A DNA stretch of 49,915 bases. Source: CALXSC01 sp035470525 (lineage in GTDB: Bacteria; Pseudomonadota; Alphaproteobacteria; Rickettsiales; UBA1997). The stretch covers positions 1-49,915 of the forward strand of contig DATIQT010000118.1 in NCBI GenBank assembly GCA_035470525.1, given 5' to 3'. Numbering within the stretch: position 1 is the first letter of the stretch; each line of letters opens with the position of its first letter. This document shows positions 25,558 through 34,163 of the stretch, in pieces. A model generated the notes under the pieces. That model was not told the origin of the DNA. It saw only the letters and a program-made list of their open reading frames with translations, and did not search any database. Made by a program: the position numbers and the translations under genes.

Positions 25558-26958
25558 ATGATTAAAAAATTCCTTGCGAAAGATGAAAATAAGAAAATTA
25601 AGAAGGCAGAAGATAAATATGATTTAAAATCTAGAAAAGGTTATTTTGATGAAAAAGAAATAACAATTTTAGATAATTTTTCTATAAAAGAAGGTGTTTT
25701 GGTATTTTATTATACTAAATCGCCTTTTTCTTTAGGCGTTGGGCTTTTTGATAAAAAAAAGAAAGAACTTTTATATAGAACAGCTAGTCCTATTTTTACA
25801 AACAAAACAACAATTAAAGATATACAAATTAAACTTAATAAAGAAAAGACTGAAATTGTAATGTCTTTTAGTAAAAATGGTAAAACACAAAAAGAAAAAT
25901 TTTCTATAGATTATATATTAGGAAAGGAAGTAAAAGAGAAAAAGAAAACCACTGTAAAATCTATAATAAGAAAGTCTGAATGTAATCCAATTATTAAACC
26001 TAAACCAGAACATAATTGGGAGTCTTGTGGAACATTTAATGCAACTGTAATTGATATTAATAATAAAGTTCATATTTTATATAGAGCTGTTGGAGATAGT
26101 GGCAGTTCTGTTATAGGATACGCAACAAGTAGAGATGGAATAAATATTGATGAAAGATTGCCTTATCCTGTTTATGTGTCAACTGGAGATTTTGAGGTAA
26201 GAGTAAATGAAACTGGCGAACCTGTATTTAATTACACTTCTGGTGGAACATCTAGTTGTTGGGGTGGTTGTGAAGATCCAAGAATTGTAAGAATAGATGA
26301 TATAATTTATATGATTTATACAGCATTTAATGGTTTATATCCACCATGTGTTGCTTTAACTTCAATATCAGTTGCTGATTTTTTACAAAGAAATTGGAAA
26401 ATGTGGAAAAAACCTATTTTAGTTTCGCCTAAAAACCAAATGAATAAGAATTGGGTGCTTTTCCCTGAAAAAATAAATGGTAAATATGCTATTTTGCATA
26501 GTATTACTCCAAAAATTCAAATTGAATATGTTGATAGTTTAGATTTTAAGAAAAATCCAAATATTAAAAGTACATATATTCCGGTAAAAAATAAAGGTGT
26601 GTGGGATAGTGTAATTAGAGGTGTTGGACCTACACCAATTAAAATAAAAGAAGGCTGGCTTGTATTTTATCATGCAATAAGTGAAAAAGAGCCTAGCAAA
26701 TACAAAATTGGAGCGATGATTCTTGATAAAAAAGATCCAACACAAATTTTATATAAATCAACTTTTCCAATAATAGAACCTGACAAAATATATGAAAATG
26801 AAGGATATAAAGCAGGAATAGTTTATTCATGTGGTGCAATTGTAAAAGATGATAATATTATTCTTTACTATGGTGGTGCCGATACCGTTGTATGTGTTGC
26901 TAGTTGCGATTTAAGAAATTTTATAGAACAAATCAAATCAAACAATGTTAAAATTTAA
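25558..26958 (+). CDS. GH130-family glycosidase/phosphorylase with N-terminal extra domain
   Basis: GH130 enzymes phosphorolyse or hydrolyse beta-mannosides. The 466-aa protein has about 135 unassigned, lysine-rich residues (with beta pattern) followed by one five-bladed beta-propeller. The family pattern is NPIIKPKPEHNWESCGTFNA, HILYRAVGDSG, IGYATSRDGINIDERLPYPV, CWGGCEDPRIVRIDDIIYMIYTAFNG (catalytic Asp in CEDPR, about residue 240) and later YSCGAIVKDDNIILYYGGADT. There is no signal peptide, so it acts in the cytoplasm. The stop overlaps the next GH130 gene by 14 nt. Whether it is a phosphorylase or a hydrolase cannot be told without structure-based alignment. Confidence 0.85.
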   Translation: MIKKFLAKDENKKIKKAEDKYDLKSRKGYFDEKEITILDNFSIKEGVLVFYYTKSPFSLGVGLFDKKKKELLYRTASPIFTNKTTIKDIQIKLNKEKTEIVMSFSKNGKTQKEKFSIDYILGKEVKEKKKTTVKSIIRKSECNPIIKPKPEHNWESCGTFNATVIDINNKVHILYRAVGDSGSSVIGYATSRDGINIDERLPYPVYVSTGDFEVRVNETGEPVFNYTSGGTSSCWGGCEDPRIVRIDDIIYMIYTAFNGLYPPCVALTSISVADFLQRNWKMWKKPILVSPKNQMNKNWVLFPEKINGKYAILHSITPKIQIEYVDSLDFKKNPNIKSTYIPVKNKGVWDSVIRGVGPTPIKIKEGWLVFYHAISEKEPSKYKIGAMILDKKDPTQILYKSTFPIIEPDKIYENEGYKAGIVYSCGAIVKDDNIILYYGGADTVVCVASCDLRNFIEQIKSNNVKI

Positions 26959-28882
26959 TAGATCTGAAAATAACCCAATTTTAAAACCTAATAAGAAAAA
27001 TAGTTGGGAAGCAAAAGCTGCTTTTAATCCTAGTGTAGTTTTTGATAACAATAAATATCATATGCTTTATAGATCAATGTCTAATTCTCAGAAAAGACAA
27101 GGTTATAACTTAGAATTATCCTCTATTAGTTATGCTGAAGGTGATAGGTATGATAATTTTATTAATAATCGTCAATTAATTGAGCCTGAATTTTATTGGG
27201 AAGCTTTTGGTTGTGAAGATCCAAGAGTTACAAAGCTAAATGATAAATATTATATATTTTATACCGCTCTTTCTGTTTATCCATTTTCTGCTGATGGTAT
27301 AAAAGTTGGTTTAGCTATAACAAAAGATTTTAAAACAATTACAGAAAAGCATTTAATTACACCTTTTAATTCAAAAGCAATGTCTTTATTTCCTGAAAAA
27401 ATTAATGGAAAATTCGTTGCAATACTTACAGTGGATACTGATAATCCACCAGCAAAAATTGCTCTAGCTTTTTTTGATAATGAATCTGATATGTGGAATG
27501 AAAATATGTGGGAAGAGTGGTACTCAAGTTTAACTTCACATACAATTCCTTTACTTAGAAGTAAAAACGATCATCTTGAAGTTGGTGCTCAACCAATTAA
27601 AACTGAAAAAGGTTGGCTAATAATTTATGCTTATATAAAAAATTATTTTTCTGCAAATAAAATTTTTAGTATAGAAGCTATATTATTAGATTTGGAAAAT
27701 CCTTTCAAAGTAATCGGAAGAACAAAAGAACCTTTAATTGTACCAGAAAAAGATTATGAAATTTCTGGAAATATATCGAATATTGTTTTTCCTTCCGGTG
27801 CTTTAATTTCTGGAGAAAATCTTATAGTTTATTATGGTGCAACAGATACGATATCTTGTGTTGCAAGTTGTAAGTTAGATGAACTACTGGATGTTATGGT
27901 TTTACCGGAAGAGAAAGAAAATCTCTTTTTTGAAAGTAAAATATTAAAAGATGGTTTCAAACGATATATTAATAATCCAATAATAAAACCAATTATTGAA
28001 TCTCCATGGCAAGAAAGATCAACATTCAATCCTGCTGCAATTTATTTAGATGGAAAAGTTCATTTGCTTTACAGGGCAATGTCTTACAGAAACAAATCCG
28101 TTGTTGGTTACGCTTCAAGTACTGATGGTATACATATTGATGAAAGACTGCCTGAACCAATATATGTTTCTAGAAAAATATTTGAAAAAAGAGCAGCTCC
28201 AGATTTATGGTGTGGCTGTGAAGATGCTAGATTAACTAGAATTGAAGATACAATATATATAACATATACAGCATTTAATGGACGTATTCCGAGAGTTGCG
28301 CTTTCAAGGATTTCTGTGTTTGATTTTATGAATAAAAAATGGAACTGGACTGAGCCTCTTGCGATTTCTTCTCCTGGATTTGATGATAAAAATGCTTGTT
28401 TATTACCTAAAAAAATTAATGGAAAATTTGTAATTTTTCACAGACCAGAGAATTTTATAAGTTTAAATTTTGTAGAAGATTTAGATTCATTGCAAGACAA
28501 ATGGCTTGATAGTTCTTATGTCTTGATAAAACCAAGACCAGACAAATGGGATAATAAAAAAATTGGAATTTCTGCACCACCTATTGAGTTAGATGAAGGT
28601 TGGTTATTGTTATATCATGGAGTTTCTGCACCTAATAATGTTTACAAAGTTGGAGCTATATTATTAGATTTAAAAGACCCAACAAAAGTATTAGGAAGAA
28701 CTGATATTCCTTTATTAGAACCGGAAATGGATTATGAATTGTATGGCGATGTTCCAAATGTTGTATTCCCTTGCGGTGCTGTTATTATGAAAGACGAAAT
28801 ATTCTTATATTATGGAGGAGGGGATAAAGTGGTTGGTGTAGCAAAAATGGGAGTGAAGGATATTGTAAAACAGTTAAAATAG
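26945..28882 (+). CDS. Double-domain GH130-family glycosidase/phosphorylase
   Basis: The 645-aa protein is two GH130 propellers in tandem. The first (about 1-320) has NPILKPNKKNSWEAKAAFNP, YHMLYRSMS, FGCEDPRVTKLNDKYYIFYT (Asp near 92) and SGALISGENLIVYYGATDT. The second (about 335-645) has NPIIKPIIESPWQERSTFNP, HLLYRAMSYRNKSVVGYAS, WCGCEDARLTRIEDTIYITYTAFNG and CGAVIMKDEIFLYYGGGDK. Domain 2 has EDA where the other two have EDP. It is co-transcribed with the upstream GH130 gene (14-nt overlap). Tandem GH130 domains in one chain are unusual. They may act on successive linkages of one mannoside, which is inference. There is no signal peptide. Confidence 0.85.
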   Translation: MLKFNRSENNPILKPNKKNSWEAKAAFNPSVVFDNNKYHMLYRSMSNSQKRQGYNLELSSISYAEGDRYDNFINNRQLIEPEFYWEAFGCEDPRVTKLNDKYYIFYTALSVYPFSADGIKVGLAITKDFKTITEKHLITPFNSKAMSLFPEKINGKFVAILTVDTDNPPAKIALAFFDNESDMWNENMWEEWYSSLTSHTIPLLRSKNDHLEVGAQPIKTEKGWLIIYAYIKNYFSANKIFSIEAILLDLENPFKVIGRTKEPLIVPEKDYEISGNISNIVFPSGALISGENLIVYYGATDTISCVASCKLDELLDVMVLPEEKENLFFESKILKDGFKRYINNPIIKPIIESPWQERSTFNPAAIYLDGKVHLLYRAMSYRNKSVVGYASSTDGIHIDERLPEPIYVSRKIFEKRAAPDLWCGCEDARLTRIEDTIYITYTAFNGRIPRVALSRISVFDFMNKKWNWTEPLAISSPGFDDKNACLLPKKINGKFVIFHRPENFISLNFVEDLDSLQDKWLDSSYVLIKPRPDKWDNKKIGISAPPIELDEGWLLLYHGVSAPNNVYKVGAILLDLKDPTKVLGRTDIPLLEPEMDYELYGDVPNVVFPCGAVIMKDEIFLYYGGGDKVVGVAKMGVKDIVKQLK

Positions 28883-28900
28883 TTTTACTTTATAAACATT

Positions 28901-28928
28901 CTTGAAATTTTATCTTATTGCTCTATAT
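28901..28928 (+). promoter_or_regulatory. Heat-shock (RpoH/sigma-32-type) promoter of grpE
   Basis: CTTGAAA, 13 nt, then CTCTATAT; 28 nt before the grpE ATG. It is the same architecture as upstream of htpG. Confidence 0.75.
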
Positions 28929-28956
28929 TCTATTTATATAAATTAAATATTTCAAA

Positions 28957-29496
28957 ATGACTGAAGAAAAACAACAAGAAAATACTGCAGAAAAAAAAGA
29001 AGTTAATGAAGCTACTAATGAAAATGGTATTGTTGATGAGAAAGTAAAATTAAAAGAAGAAAACGAAAAGCTAAAAGATAGTTTAATGAGAACTTTAGCT
29101 GAACTTGATAATACAAGAAGAAGATCCGCTGAAGAAAATGAAAAAACTGCGAAATATGCAATAGGTAAGTTTGCTGAAGATTTAATTCCTGTTATGGAAA
29201 CTTTTTATTTAGCATTTAAAAATGTTGGTGAAAATGTTGATGAAAAAAATTTTAAGATTTTTTTTGATGGTGTGAAGTTGACACAAAGTGAATTAAAAAA
29301 GGTTTTTGAAAAAAATGGTTTAGTGAGGTTGTTTCCTATTGATGAAAAGTTTAATCCTGACTTTCATAATGCTATAAGTCAGGTTGAGTCTGATAAAGAG
29401 GAAGGAACTATCATTGATGTTATGCAGGCTGGTTATACTATAAAAGGCAGATTATTAAGACCTGCTTTAGTATCTATATCAAAAGGTAAAAAATAG
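28957..29496 (+). CDS. grpE: Nucleotide exchange factor GrpE
   Basis: GrpE releases ADP from DnaK. The 179-aa protein has a charged N-terminal tail, a long coiled coil with the GrpE signature RTLAELDNTRRRSAEENE, then IGKFAEDLIPVMETF and a beta-domain that ends VDVMQAGYTIKGRLLRPALV-like (FNPDFHNAISQVES precedes it). Length and motif order are normal. It is preceded by its own heat-shock promoter and is not linked to hrcA or dnaK in this window. pflA follows 35 nt later and may share the transcript. Confidence 0.95.
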   Translation: MTEEKQQENTAEKKEVNEATNENGIVDEKVKLKEENEKLKDSLMRTLAELDNTRRRSAEENEKTAKYAIGKFAEDLIPVMETFYLAFKNVGENVDEKNFKIFFDGVKLTQSELKKVFEKNGLVRLFPIDEKFNPDFHNAISQVESDKEEGTIIDVMQAGYTIKGRLLRPALVSISKGKK

Positions 29497-29531
29497 TATA
29501 GTTTTTACTATTTGATAAATAAAAAATAAGA

Positions 29532-30254
29532 ATGGTTAAAGGTTATATTAGTGCTGTTGAAACATTTGGTACCGTTGATGGACCCGGTGTTAGATATGTC
29601 TTGTTTTTACAAGGTTGTCCTTTAAGATGTAAATATTGTCATAATAGGGATATGTGGAATTATACTGATTTTAAAAAATCAGAAACTCCACAAGAAACCG
29701 TATTAGATGTTCTTAAATATAAGAATTATATTAAAAATGGTGGTATTACATTAAGCGGTGGTGAGCCATTATTGCAATTAGATTATTGTTTGGAATTATT
29801 TAAATTGTTGAAAAGTGAGGGTATACATACAGCTTTAGACACTTCTGGATATGTTTTTAATGATAAAGTAAAAGAAATTTTAAATTATACCGACTTAGTT
29901 TTACTTGATATAAAATCAATAAATCCGAAAGTTTATAAGGAATTAACCTCTGTTGAATTAGAAAATACTTTGTTATTTTTGGATTATTTAAAAGAAATTG
30001 GTAAAAAAGTTTGGATAAGACATGTTGTAGTTCCTACAATTACTTTTAATGAAAAAGATTTAGAAGAATTAGCTGAATATTTGACTAATTATAAAGATAT
30101 AATTGAAAAAGTTGAATTGTTGCCATATCATACTATGGGAATTATAAAATGGGAAAAACTTGGTGAATATTATCCACTAAAAAATCTCAGTCCTCTATCA
30201 AAAGAAGAACTGAGTGTAGCAAAGAATATATTTGCAAAGTATGGATTTAAATAA
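29532..30254 (+). CDS. pflA: Pyruvate formate-lyase 1-activating enzyme (radical SAM)
   Basis: PflA is a radical SAM enzyme that installs the glycyl radical on pyruvate formate-lyase. The 240-aa protein has SAVETFGTVDGPGVRYVLFL, the cluster motif CPLRCKYC (about residues 29-36), GGITLSGGEPLL, ALDTSGYV, DLVLLDIKS and HVVVPTITFNE, all typical of PflA. The presence of this oxygen-sensitive system points to anaerobic fermentation. The partner pflB is not in the window. It lies 35 nt after grpE and ends in an 8-nt convergent overlap with a tiny lipoprotein gene. Confidence 0.9.
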   Translation: MVKGYISAVETFGTVDGPGVRYVLFLQGCPLRCKYCHNRDMWNYTDFKKSETPQETVLDVLKYKNYIKNGGITLSGGEPLLQLDYCLELFKLLKSEGIHTALDTSGYVFNDKVKEILNYTDLVLLDIKSINPKVYKELTSVELENTLLFLDYLKEIGKKVWIRHVVVPTITFNEKDLEELAEYLTNYKDIIEKVELLPYHTMGIIKWEKLGEYYPLKNLSPLSKEELSVAKNIFAKYGFK

Positions 30255-30324
30255 ACGGAATAAATGGTAAATCGCAACTAGATAATATAATAGCTATCGT
30301 AATCATTAAAATAATTTTTTTCAT
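30247..30324 (-). CDS. Tiny predicted lipoprotein (25 aa)
   Basis: The ORF MKKIILMITIAIILSSC is followed by DLPFIPFI and a stop. The hydrophobic core plus LSSC forms a clean lipobox, leaving a mature peptide of only nine residues after lipidation at Cys17. A promoter (TTACAA, 16 nt, TATAAT at 30351-30378) and a GTGAGAAAC ribosome binding site precede it. It overlaps the pflA stop convergently. It resembles small lipoproteins commonly overlooked in annotations. I do not know its function. Confidence 0.6.
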   Translation of the reverse strand: MKKIILMITIAIILSSCDLPFIPFI

Positions 30325-30350
30325 TTGTTTCTCACGCATTTGTTTTGAGT

Positions 30351-30378
30351 ATTATAATATTTTATATGTTAATTGTAA
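30351..30378 (-). promoter_or_regulatory. Promoter for the tiny lipoprotein gene
   Basis: On the minus strand TTACAA is followed after 16 nt by a perfect TATAAT, about 27 nt before the ATG at 30324. Confidence 0.55.
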
Positions 30379-30381
30379 ATA

Positions 30382-30723
30382 TTATTTATATCCCAAAATA
30401 TGTATATGAAAATGGTGTACTATTTGTCCTGCTTCTTCTCCACAATTTCCAACTATTCTATAAGATTTCTCTGATAAACCTTGATTTTTCGCAATTTCTT
30501 GAACTTTTTTGAAGAAATATGCTACTTCTTCATTTGTAGAATGCTCTACAAAATCATCAAATGATATATAATTTGCTTTAGGAATTACTAATATATGAAC
30601 GGGGGCTTTTGGATTTATGTCGTTAAAAGCTAAAACTTTGTCATCTTCATAAATTATTGTTGACGGTAATTCTTTTTTGATAATTTTTTGAAATATATTA
30701 TTTTCATCATATTTTTTTTGCAT
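30382..30723 (-). CDS. HIT-family nucleotide hydrolase (HinT-like)
   Basis: HIT proteins hydrolyse nucleoside phosphoramidates and related adenosine conjugates. The 113-aa protein has NIFQKIIKKELPSTIIYEDD, VLAFNDINPKAPVHILVIPK and the histidine triad HHFHIHILG (H-phi-H-phi-H-phi-phi), with the central catalytic His. Length and motif order fit the HinT subgroup. It is divergent from the TPR gene at 30754, with a 30-nt gap. Confidence 0.95.
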   Translation of the reverse strand: MQKKYDENNIFQKIIKKELPSTIIYEDDKVLAFNDINPKAPVHILVIPKANYISFDDFVEHSTNEEVAYFFKKVQEIAKNQGLSEKSYRIVGNCGEEAGQIVHHFHIHILGYK

Positions 30724-30753
30724 TTTAAATTATGTGTGTTATTTCTTAATTAA

Positions 30754-31425
30754 ATGATTATTAATTATAAAAAAATGTCAATTAGAAATATAAGTAATTT
30801 TAGTATAGAAAACCTTAGAGAATTTGTTGAAAAGTATCTTTCTCAGATAATCTATTTTATTTGTTTTGTTTTAATTGTGATTTTTTTTGTGATTTTTACT
30901 TCCAATAGAAGAGAAAGCAAAGAAAATGAATTAATGGTGAATTATTATAAAGCATTTAATTATTTAAATTCAGGTAATGAAGATGAAGCTATAAAGGTTT
31001 TAAATGATATTAGTAATTCAAAATATGCCACAGATGATATGAAAAGCATATCTAATTTAAAAATGGCTAATTTACTTAGCTCAAAAGGTAAAATTGATGA
31101 AGCTGCAAATATATATTTAAAAGTTTTCTTTGAAGAAAATAACGATTTGTTTTTAAGGGACTTGTCTGGTTTAAATGCCCTTGTTTTGTTGGTCAACAAA
31201 AACAATACAGCTGATTATCAAATTATAGAAGATCTTATAATTAAATTGAGCAATCCTAATAACCCTCTTTTAGTGTTAGTTAATGAACAAGAAGGGATTT
31301 TTAAAATTCAACAAGGAAAAGTTGAAGATGGGTTGGAAATTTTAAGAAATGTTCTTAAACAAGATTTAGATGAAAATACTGAGAAAAGAATAAAATCAAT
31401 TTTGTCATTATATGAAAGCATATAG
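30754..31425 (+). CDS. YfgM-like membrane-anchored TPR protein
   Basis: A short N-tail is followed by one transmembrane helix (IIYFICFVLIVIFFVIFTS, about residues 32-50) and a periplasmic TPR region (YYKAFNYLNSGNEDEAIKVL, LKMANLLSSKGKIDEAANIY, then GIFKIQQGKVEDGLEIL). This layout matches the YfgM/TPR_21 family, where E. coli YfgM is an ancillary SecYEG partner linked to periplasmic chaperones. The alternative start ATG 30775 (MSIRNISNF) is equally possible, since neither has a clear ribosome binding site. The end overlaps the next gene by 14 nt. In other alphaproteobacteria such a gene precedes bamB and der, which are absent here. Confidence 0.75.
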   Translation: MIINYKKMSIRNISNFSIENLREFVEKYLSQIIYFICFVLIVIFFVIFTSNRRESKENELMVNYYKAFNYLNSGNEDEAIKVLNDISNSKYATDDMKSISNLKMANLLSSKGKIDEAANIYLKVFFEENNDLFLRDLSGLNALVLLVNKNNTADYQIIEDLIIKLSNPNNPLLVLVNEQEGIFKIQQGKVEDGLEILRNVLKQDLDENTEKRIKSILSLYESI

Positions 31426-31807
31426 AATATTTTTAAAGGGGGAAAAGAGCGGAAAAGTGGTAGACTTAAAGATAATAAGAGAAGGTTTCAATTTTTTTGC
31501 TTTTTTATTTAATGTTTTTTACTTATTTTATAATAAATTATGGAAAGTGGCTTCACTATTTTTTGTAGTTTATTTAGGTTTAGTTTTTATGCCTAGTGCA
31601 TGTTGTATGGTTGTTGGTGGTGTTATTATATCCTCATATATATCTATACACTTTATTGATTGGAAATCTGAAAAATTAATTAAAGATGGGTATGAATTTT
31701 TAGGAATATTCAATGGAAATAATGAAAAAGAAGCTAAAGAAGATTTTTTGAAAAAATTTAATGATAATTATAAAGGAAAAGATAGACTTAAACAGAAAAT
31801 TTTTTAA
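31412..31807 (+). CDS. DUF2628-like small membrane protein
   Basis: The 131-aa protein opens YRIFLKGEKSGKVVDLKIIREGFNFFAFLFN, typical of DUF2628, where a soluble N-part is followed by the aromatic FAFLFNxFYLFY segment. Two or three hydrophobic spans (about 31-45, 48-65, 68-85) and the end-domain GYEFLGIFNGNNEKEA follow. Function of the family is unknown. It overlaps the upstream TPR gene and lies 19 nt before truB, so it is probably in one operon with both. Confidence 0.72.
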   Translation: MKAYRIFLKGEKSGKVVDLKIIREGFNFFAFLFNVFYLFYNKLWKVASLFFVVYLGLVFMPSACCMVVGGVIISSYISIHFIDWKSEKLIKDGYEFLGIFNGNNEKEAKEDFLKKFNDNYKGKDRLKQKIF

Positions 31808-31826
31808 TTAAAGTTGAGGTTTGTTA

Positions 31827-32522
31827 ATGCAAGATGAATTGAATGGTTGGTTAAATATAGATAAACCATTAGGTTATTCTTCAGCTAAAGTTGTAGCGAT
31901 AATAAAGAGATTGTTAAAAGTGAAAAAAGTTGGTCATGGAGGAACATTAGATCCCCTAGCTACTGGTGTTTTGCCTATTTGTATAAATAAAGCTACTAAG
32001 ACCACAGAAAAAATTATGTCTTTTGAGAAAGAATATTTATTTGATATAACATTTGGTGAAGCTAGGACTACTTGTGATGCTGAGGGTGAAATTATTGAAA
32101 CAAATAATAAAATTCCAACAGAAAAAGAAATTTTGAATATTTTATCTAAATTTATTGGAAATATAATGCAAACACCACCTATTTTTTCAGCAATAAAAGT
32201 TGATGGGAAAAGAGCTTATGATTTAGCAAGAAATGGCAAAGATGTTGAATTAAAAGCAAGAGAAGTAAAAGTTTATAAATTAGAATTTTTAGGATTTAAA
32301 TCTAAAAATACTGCTCAATTTAAAGTAAAGTGTGGTAAGGGCTTTTATGTCAGATCTTTAGCAATAGATTTATCAAGAGCATTAGATACTGTTGGTTATA
32401 TTAGTTATTTAAGGAGATTATCAGTAGGCATTTTTGACCAAACCAATATTTTGAATATATCATATATTGAAGATATTATAAAAAATGGTGGGACTATTAG
32501 AGATAATTTATTGCAACTATAA
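31827..32522 (+). CDS. truB: tRNA pseudouridine-55 synthase
   Basis: TruB forms pseudouridine 55 in the T-loop of tRNAs. The catalytic Asp lies in HGGTLDPLATGVLPI (about residue 42). Other motifs are GWLNIDKPLGYSSAKVV, the TPPIFSAIKVDGKRAYDLAR segment and the CGKGFYVRSLAIDLS box. The 231-aa product is shorter than E. coli TruB (314 aa) because it lacks the C-terminal PUA-like domain, a form also seen in other small genomes. I choose the ATG at 31827; the TTG at 31821 adds two residues only. Confidence 0.93.
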   Translation: MQDELNGWLNIDKPLGYSSAKVVAIIKRLLKVKKVGHGGTLDPLATGVLPICINKATKTTEKIMSFEKEYLFDITFGEARTTCDAEGEIIETNNKIPTEKEILNILSKFIGNIMQTPPIFSAIKVDGKRAYDLARNGKDVELKAREVKVYKLEFLGFKSKNTAQFKVKCGKGFYVRSLAIDLSRALDTVGYISYLRRLSVGIFDQTNILNISYIEDIIKNGGTIRDNLLQL

Positions 32523-32586
32523 TTTCTATTTACTTTTATTTTTCTATTTATTATATATGTTATAAATAATAATAAAATTATGTATT

Positions 32587-33279
32587 ATGGAAAATTTTTT
32601 TGAGAATAATAAAGTTGCTATAACTAATTTTTTTCTTATTTTAATAATTATTTCTTCTTTTGTTTTAAAAAATTATGGTTATGTAACCACTGCTTATTAC
32701 GTGAAAGCAATGGGTTGTCTTGGTTTAACTTGCTCTATAATAAATTGGTTAGCTCTTCAAATACTGTTAGATAAATTATGTTTTTTATACACAATTGATG
32801 AGATTAAAAAATATTTTGCTCCAACTAAAAATCTTTTAATAAATGAAATTTTTGGTAAAAAGAATTTTGATATTTTAAAGAAAGAATATAAAGCAATAAT
32901 AACCCAAGAAGATAAAAAGAATATTGAGAATAGTATTAATAATTTAGCTCTTAACACTATTTTAGTTTCTTTTCAAAATGATAAAGTAAAAAATATGATT
33001 AAAGAAAGCGTTTTGATTAAAATCTATGAGATAGAAAACGCAATTAAGATGAAAATAAACAATGGTTTAAATGAAGAAGAAAAACAGAAGAGTGGAATTG
33101 TTTTTTTCAAAGATGAAATTTTACCAATAATTGAAAACAAATTAGAAATATCAGTTATAGCCCACATACAGTTATTAATTTACAATTCAATAAAGAATTA
33201 TTTTGAATGGTTAGTTTTATGGGGAGCATTCTCTGGTATGATTTTTGGTCTAGTATTTAGATTTGTAGGTTGTTTATAA
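32587..33279 (+). CDS. Hypothetical protein with transmembrane segments at both ends
   Basis: The 230-aa protein has an N-terminal hydrophobic region (about residues 10-60: NFFLILIIISSFVLKNYGYV, then CLGLTCSIINWLALQILL) and a C-terminal one (about 208-228: WLVLWGAFSGMIFGLVFRFVG). Between them is a soluble, lysine-rich middle. Termini and middle loop probably face the cytoplasm or periplasm as a hairpin anchored twice. I recognise no family. It stands between truB and yajQ with small gaps on the same strand. Confidence 0.6.
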   Translation: MENFFENNKVAITNFFLILIIISSFVLKNYGYVTTAYYVKAMGCLGLTCSIINWLALQILLDKLCFLYTIDEIKKYFAPTKNLLINEIFGKKNFDILKKEYKAIITQEDKKNIENSINNLALNTILVSFQNDKVKNMIKESVLIKIYEIENAIKMKINNGLNEEEKQKSGIVFFKDEILPIIENKLEISVIAHIQLLIYNSIKNYFEWLVLWGAFSGMIFGLVFRFVGCL

Positions 33280-33333
33280 CTTGAAAAATTATTTTTTTAA
33301 ATCATAATCTGAAGAAATAATAATAAAATAAAT

Positions 33334-33825
33334 ATGCCAAGTTTTGATGTTGTATCTCAAATTGATTATCAAGAAGTTTTAAATGCTATTAACGGTGTTC
33401 AAAGAGAGATTGGAAACAGATATGATTTTAAAAGTGTAAAATGGTCTTTAGATTTAGATAAGAAAGAAAAACAATTAATAATTAATGCAGAAAATGACTA
33501 TTGTTTAGGTCAAATACAAAATTCTTTAAAAGGCTGTTTTGTTAAAAGAGGATTAGATCCAAGAGCCTTAGACTTCAAAGAACCAGAAAAAGCTTCAGGA
33601 AATAGTTTGAGACAAACAGTAAAAATCAAAGAAGGTATAGAGCAAGATACATCTAAAAAAATTGTTAAAGCTATTAAAGATTCAAAAAGTAAAGTTCAAG
33701 CTTCAATTCAAGGTCAAGAATTAAGAATTAGTGGCAAAAATAGAGATGATTTACAAGAAACTATACAATTGATTAAAAATTTAAATTTAGACCTACCTTT
33801 ACAATATATAAATTTTAGAGATTAA
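33334..33825 (+). CDS. yajQ: YajQ-family cyclic di-GMP-binding protein
   Basis: The 163-aa protein begins MPSFDVVSQIDYQEVLNAI and has VQREIGNRYDFKS and a central SLRQTVKIKEGIEQDTSKKIVK, ending RISGKNRDDLQETIQLIKN and LPLQYINFRD. These are the invariant blocks of YajQ, a two-domain RNA-binding-like fold. Homologues in Xanthomonas bind cyclic di-GMP and act as regulators. Whether that applies here is unknown, since no cyclic di-GMP enzyme is visible in the window. The length is normal. Confidence 0.95.
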   Translation: MPSFDVVSQIDYQEVLNAINGVQREIGNRYDFKSVKWSLDLDKKEKQLIINAENDYCLGQIQNSLKGCFVKRGLDPRALDFKEPEKASGNSLRQTVKIKEGIEQDTSKKIVKAIKDSKSKVQASIQGQELRISGKNRDDLQETIQLIKNLNLDLPLQYINFRD

Positions 33826-34052
33826 TTTTATTTTGCCACTCTATGATGTGTCATTTTCTTGTTGAGAATGCTTATTTGATCTACATTTGTGTCGTCTTTA
33901 AAAAAAATTATTAAAATAAAAATTTTTTTAAATTTGCTTTTCTTGTAAGATTTTTCTAGATGTTCTTGGCATACTATAAAAAAAATTAAGTTTTTTTAAA
34001 ATAGCGTTTTTACTTTGAAAAATAATTACTTATTGGCAAAATTTGTTGTCAT
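33826..34052. other. Intergenic stretch before the short transcript
   Basis: AT-rich, with several A/T homopolymers. I see no ORF of note, no tRNA and no convincing hairpin. Confidence 0.45.
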
Positions 34053-34081
34053 TTGACAAATAATAAAATCCTACTTAGTCT
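34053..34081 (+). promoter_or_regulatory. Candidate sigma-70-type promoter of a short transcription unit
   Basis: A consensus TTGACA at 34053-34058 is followed after 17 nt by TAGTCT. Transcription would start near 34088 and meet the terminator at 34190-34217, giving an RNA of about 130 nt. Confidence 0.55.
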
Positions 34082-34114
34082 AAAATTCAGAAGATAACAA
34101 TTTCTGGAGGGCCC

Positions 34115-34144
34115 ATGGCTGGAAAAGATACTAAGAAGAAATAG
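34115..34144 (+). CDS. Nine-codon ORF with very strong ribosome binding site (MAGKDTKKK)
   Basis: GGAGG at 34106-34110 sits 4 nt before an ATG that opens MAGKDTKKK and a TAG. Such a GC-rich Shine-Dalgarno stands out here, where most genes have weak or none. The ORF lies in a short unit with its own promoter and terminator. It could be a leader peptide, a short basic peptide, or the coding part of a small RNA. I recognise no homologue. Confidence 0.45.
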   Translation: MAGKDTKKK

Positions 34145-34163
34145 TTAAAAACAAAAAGTCTTA

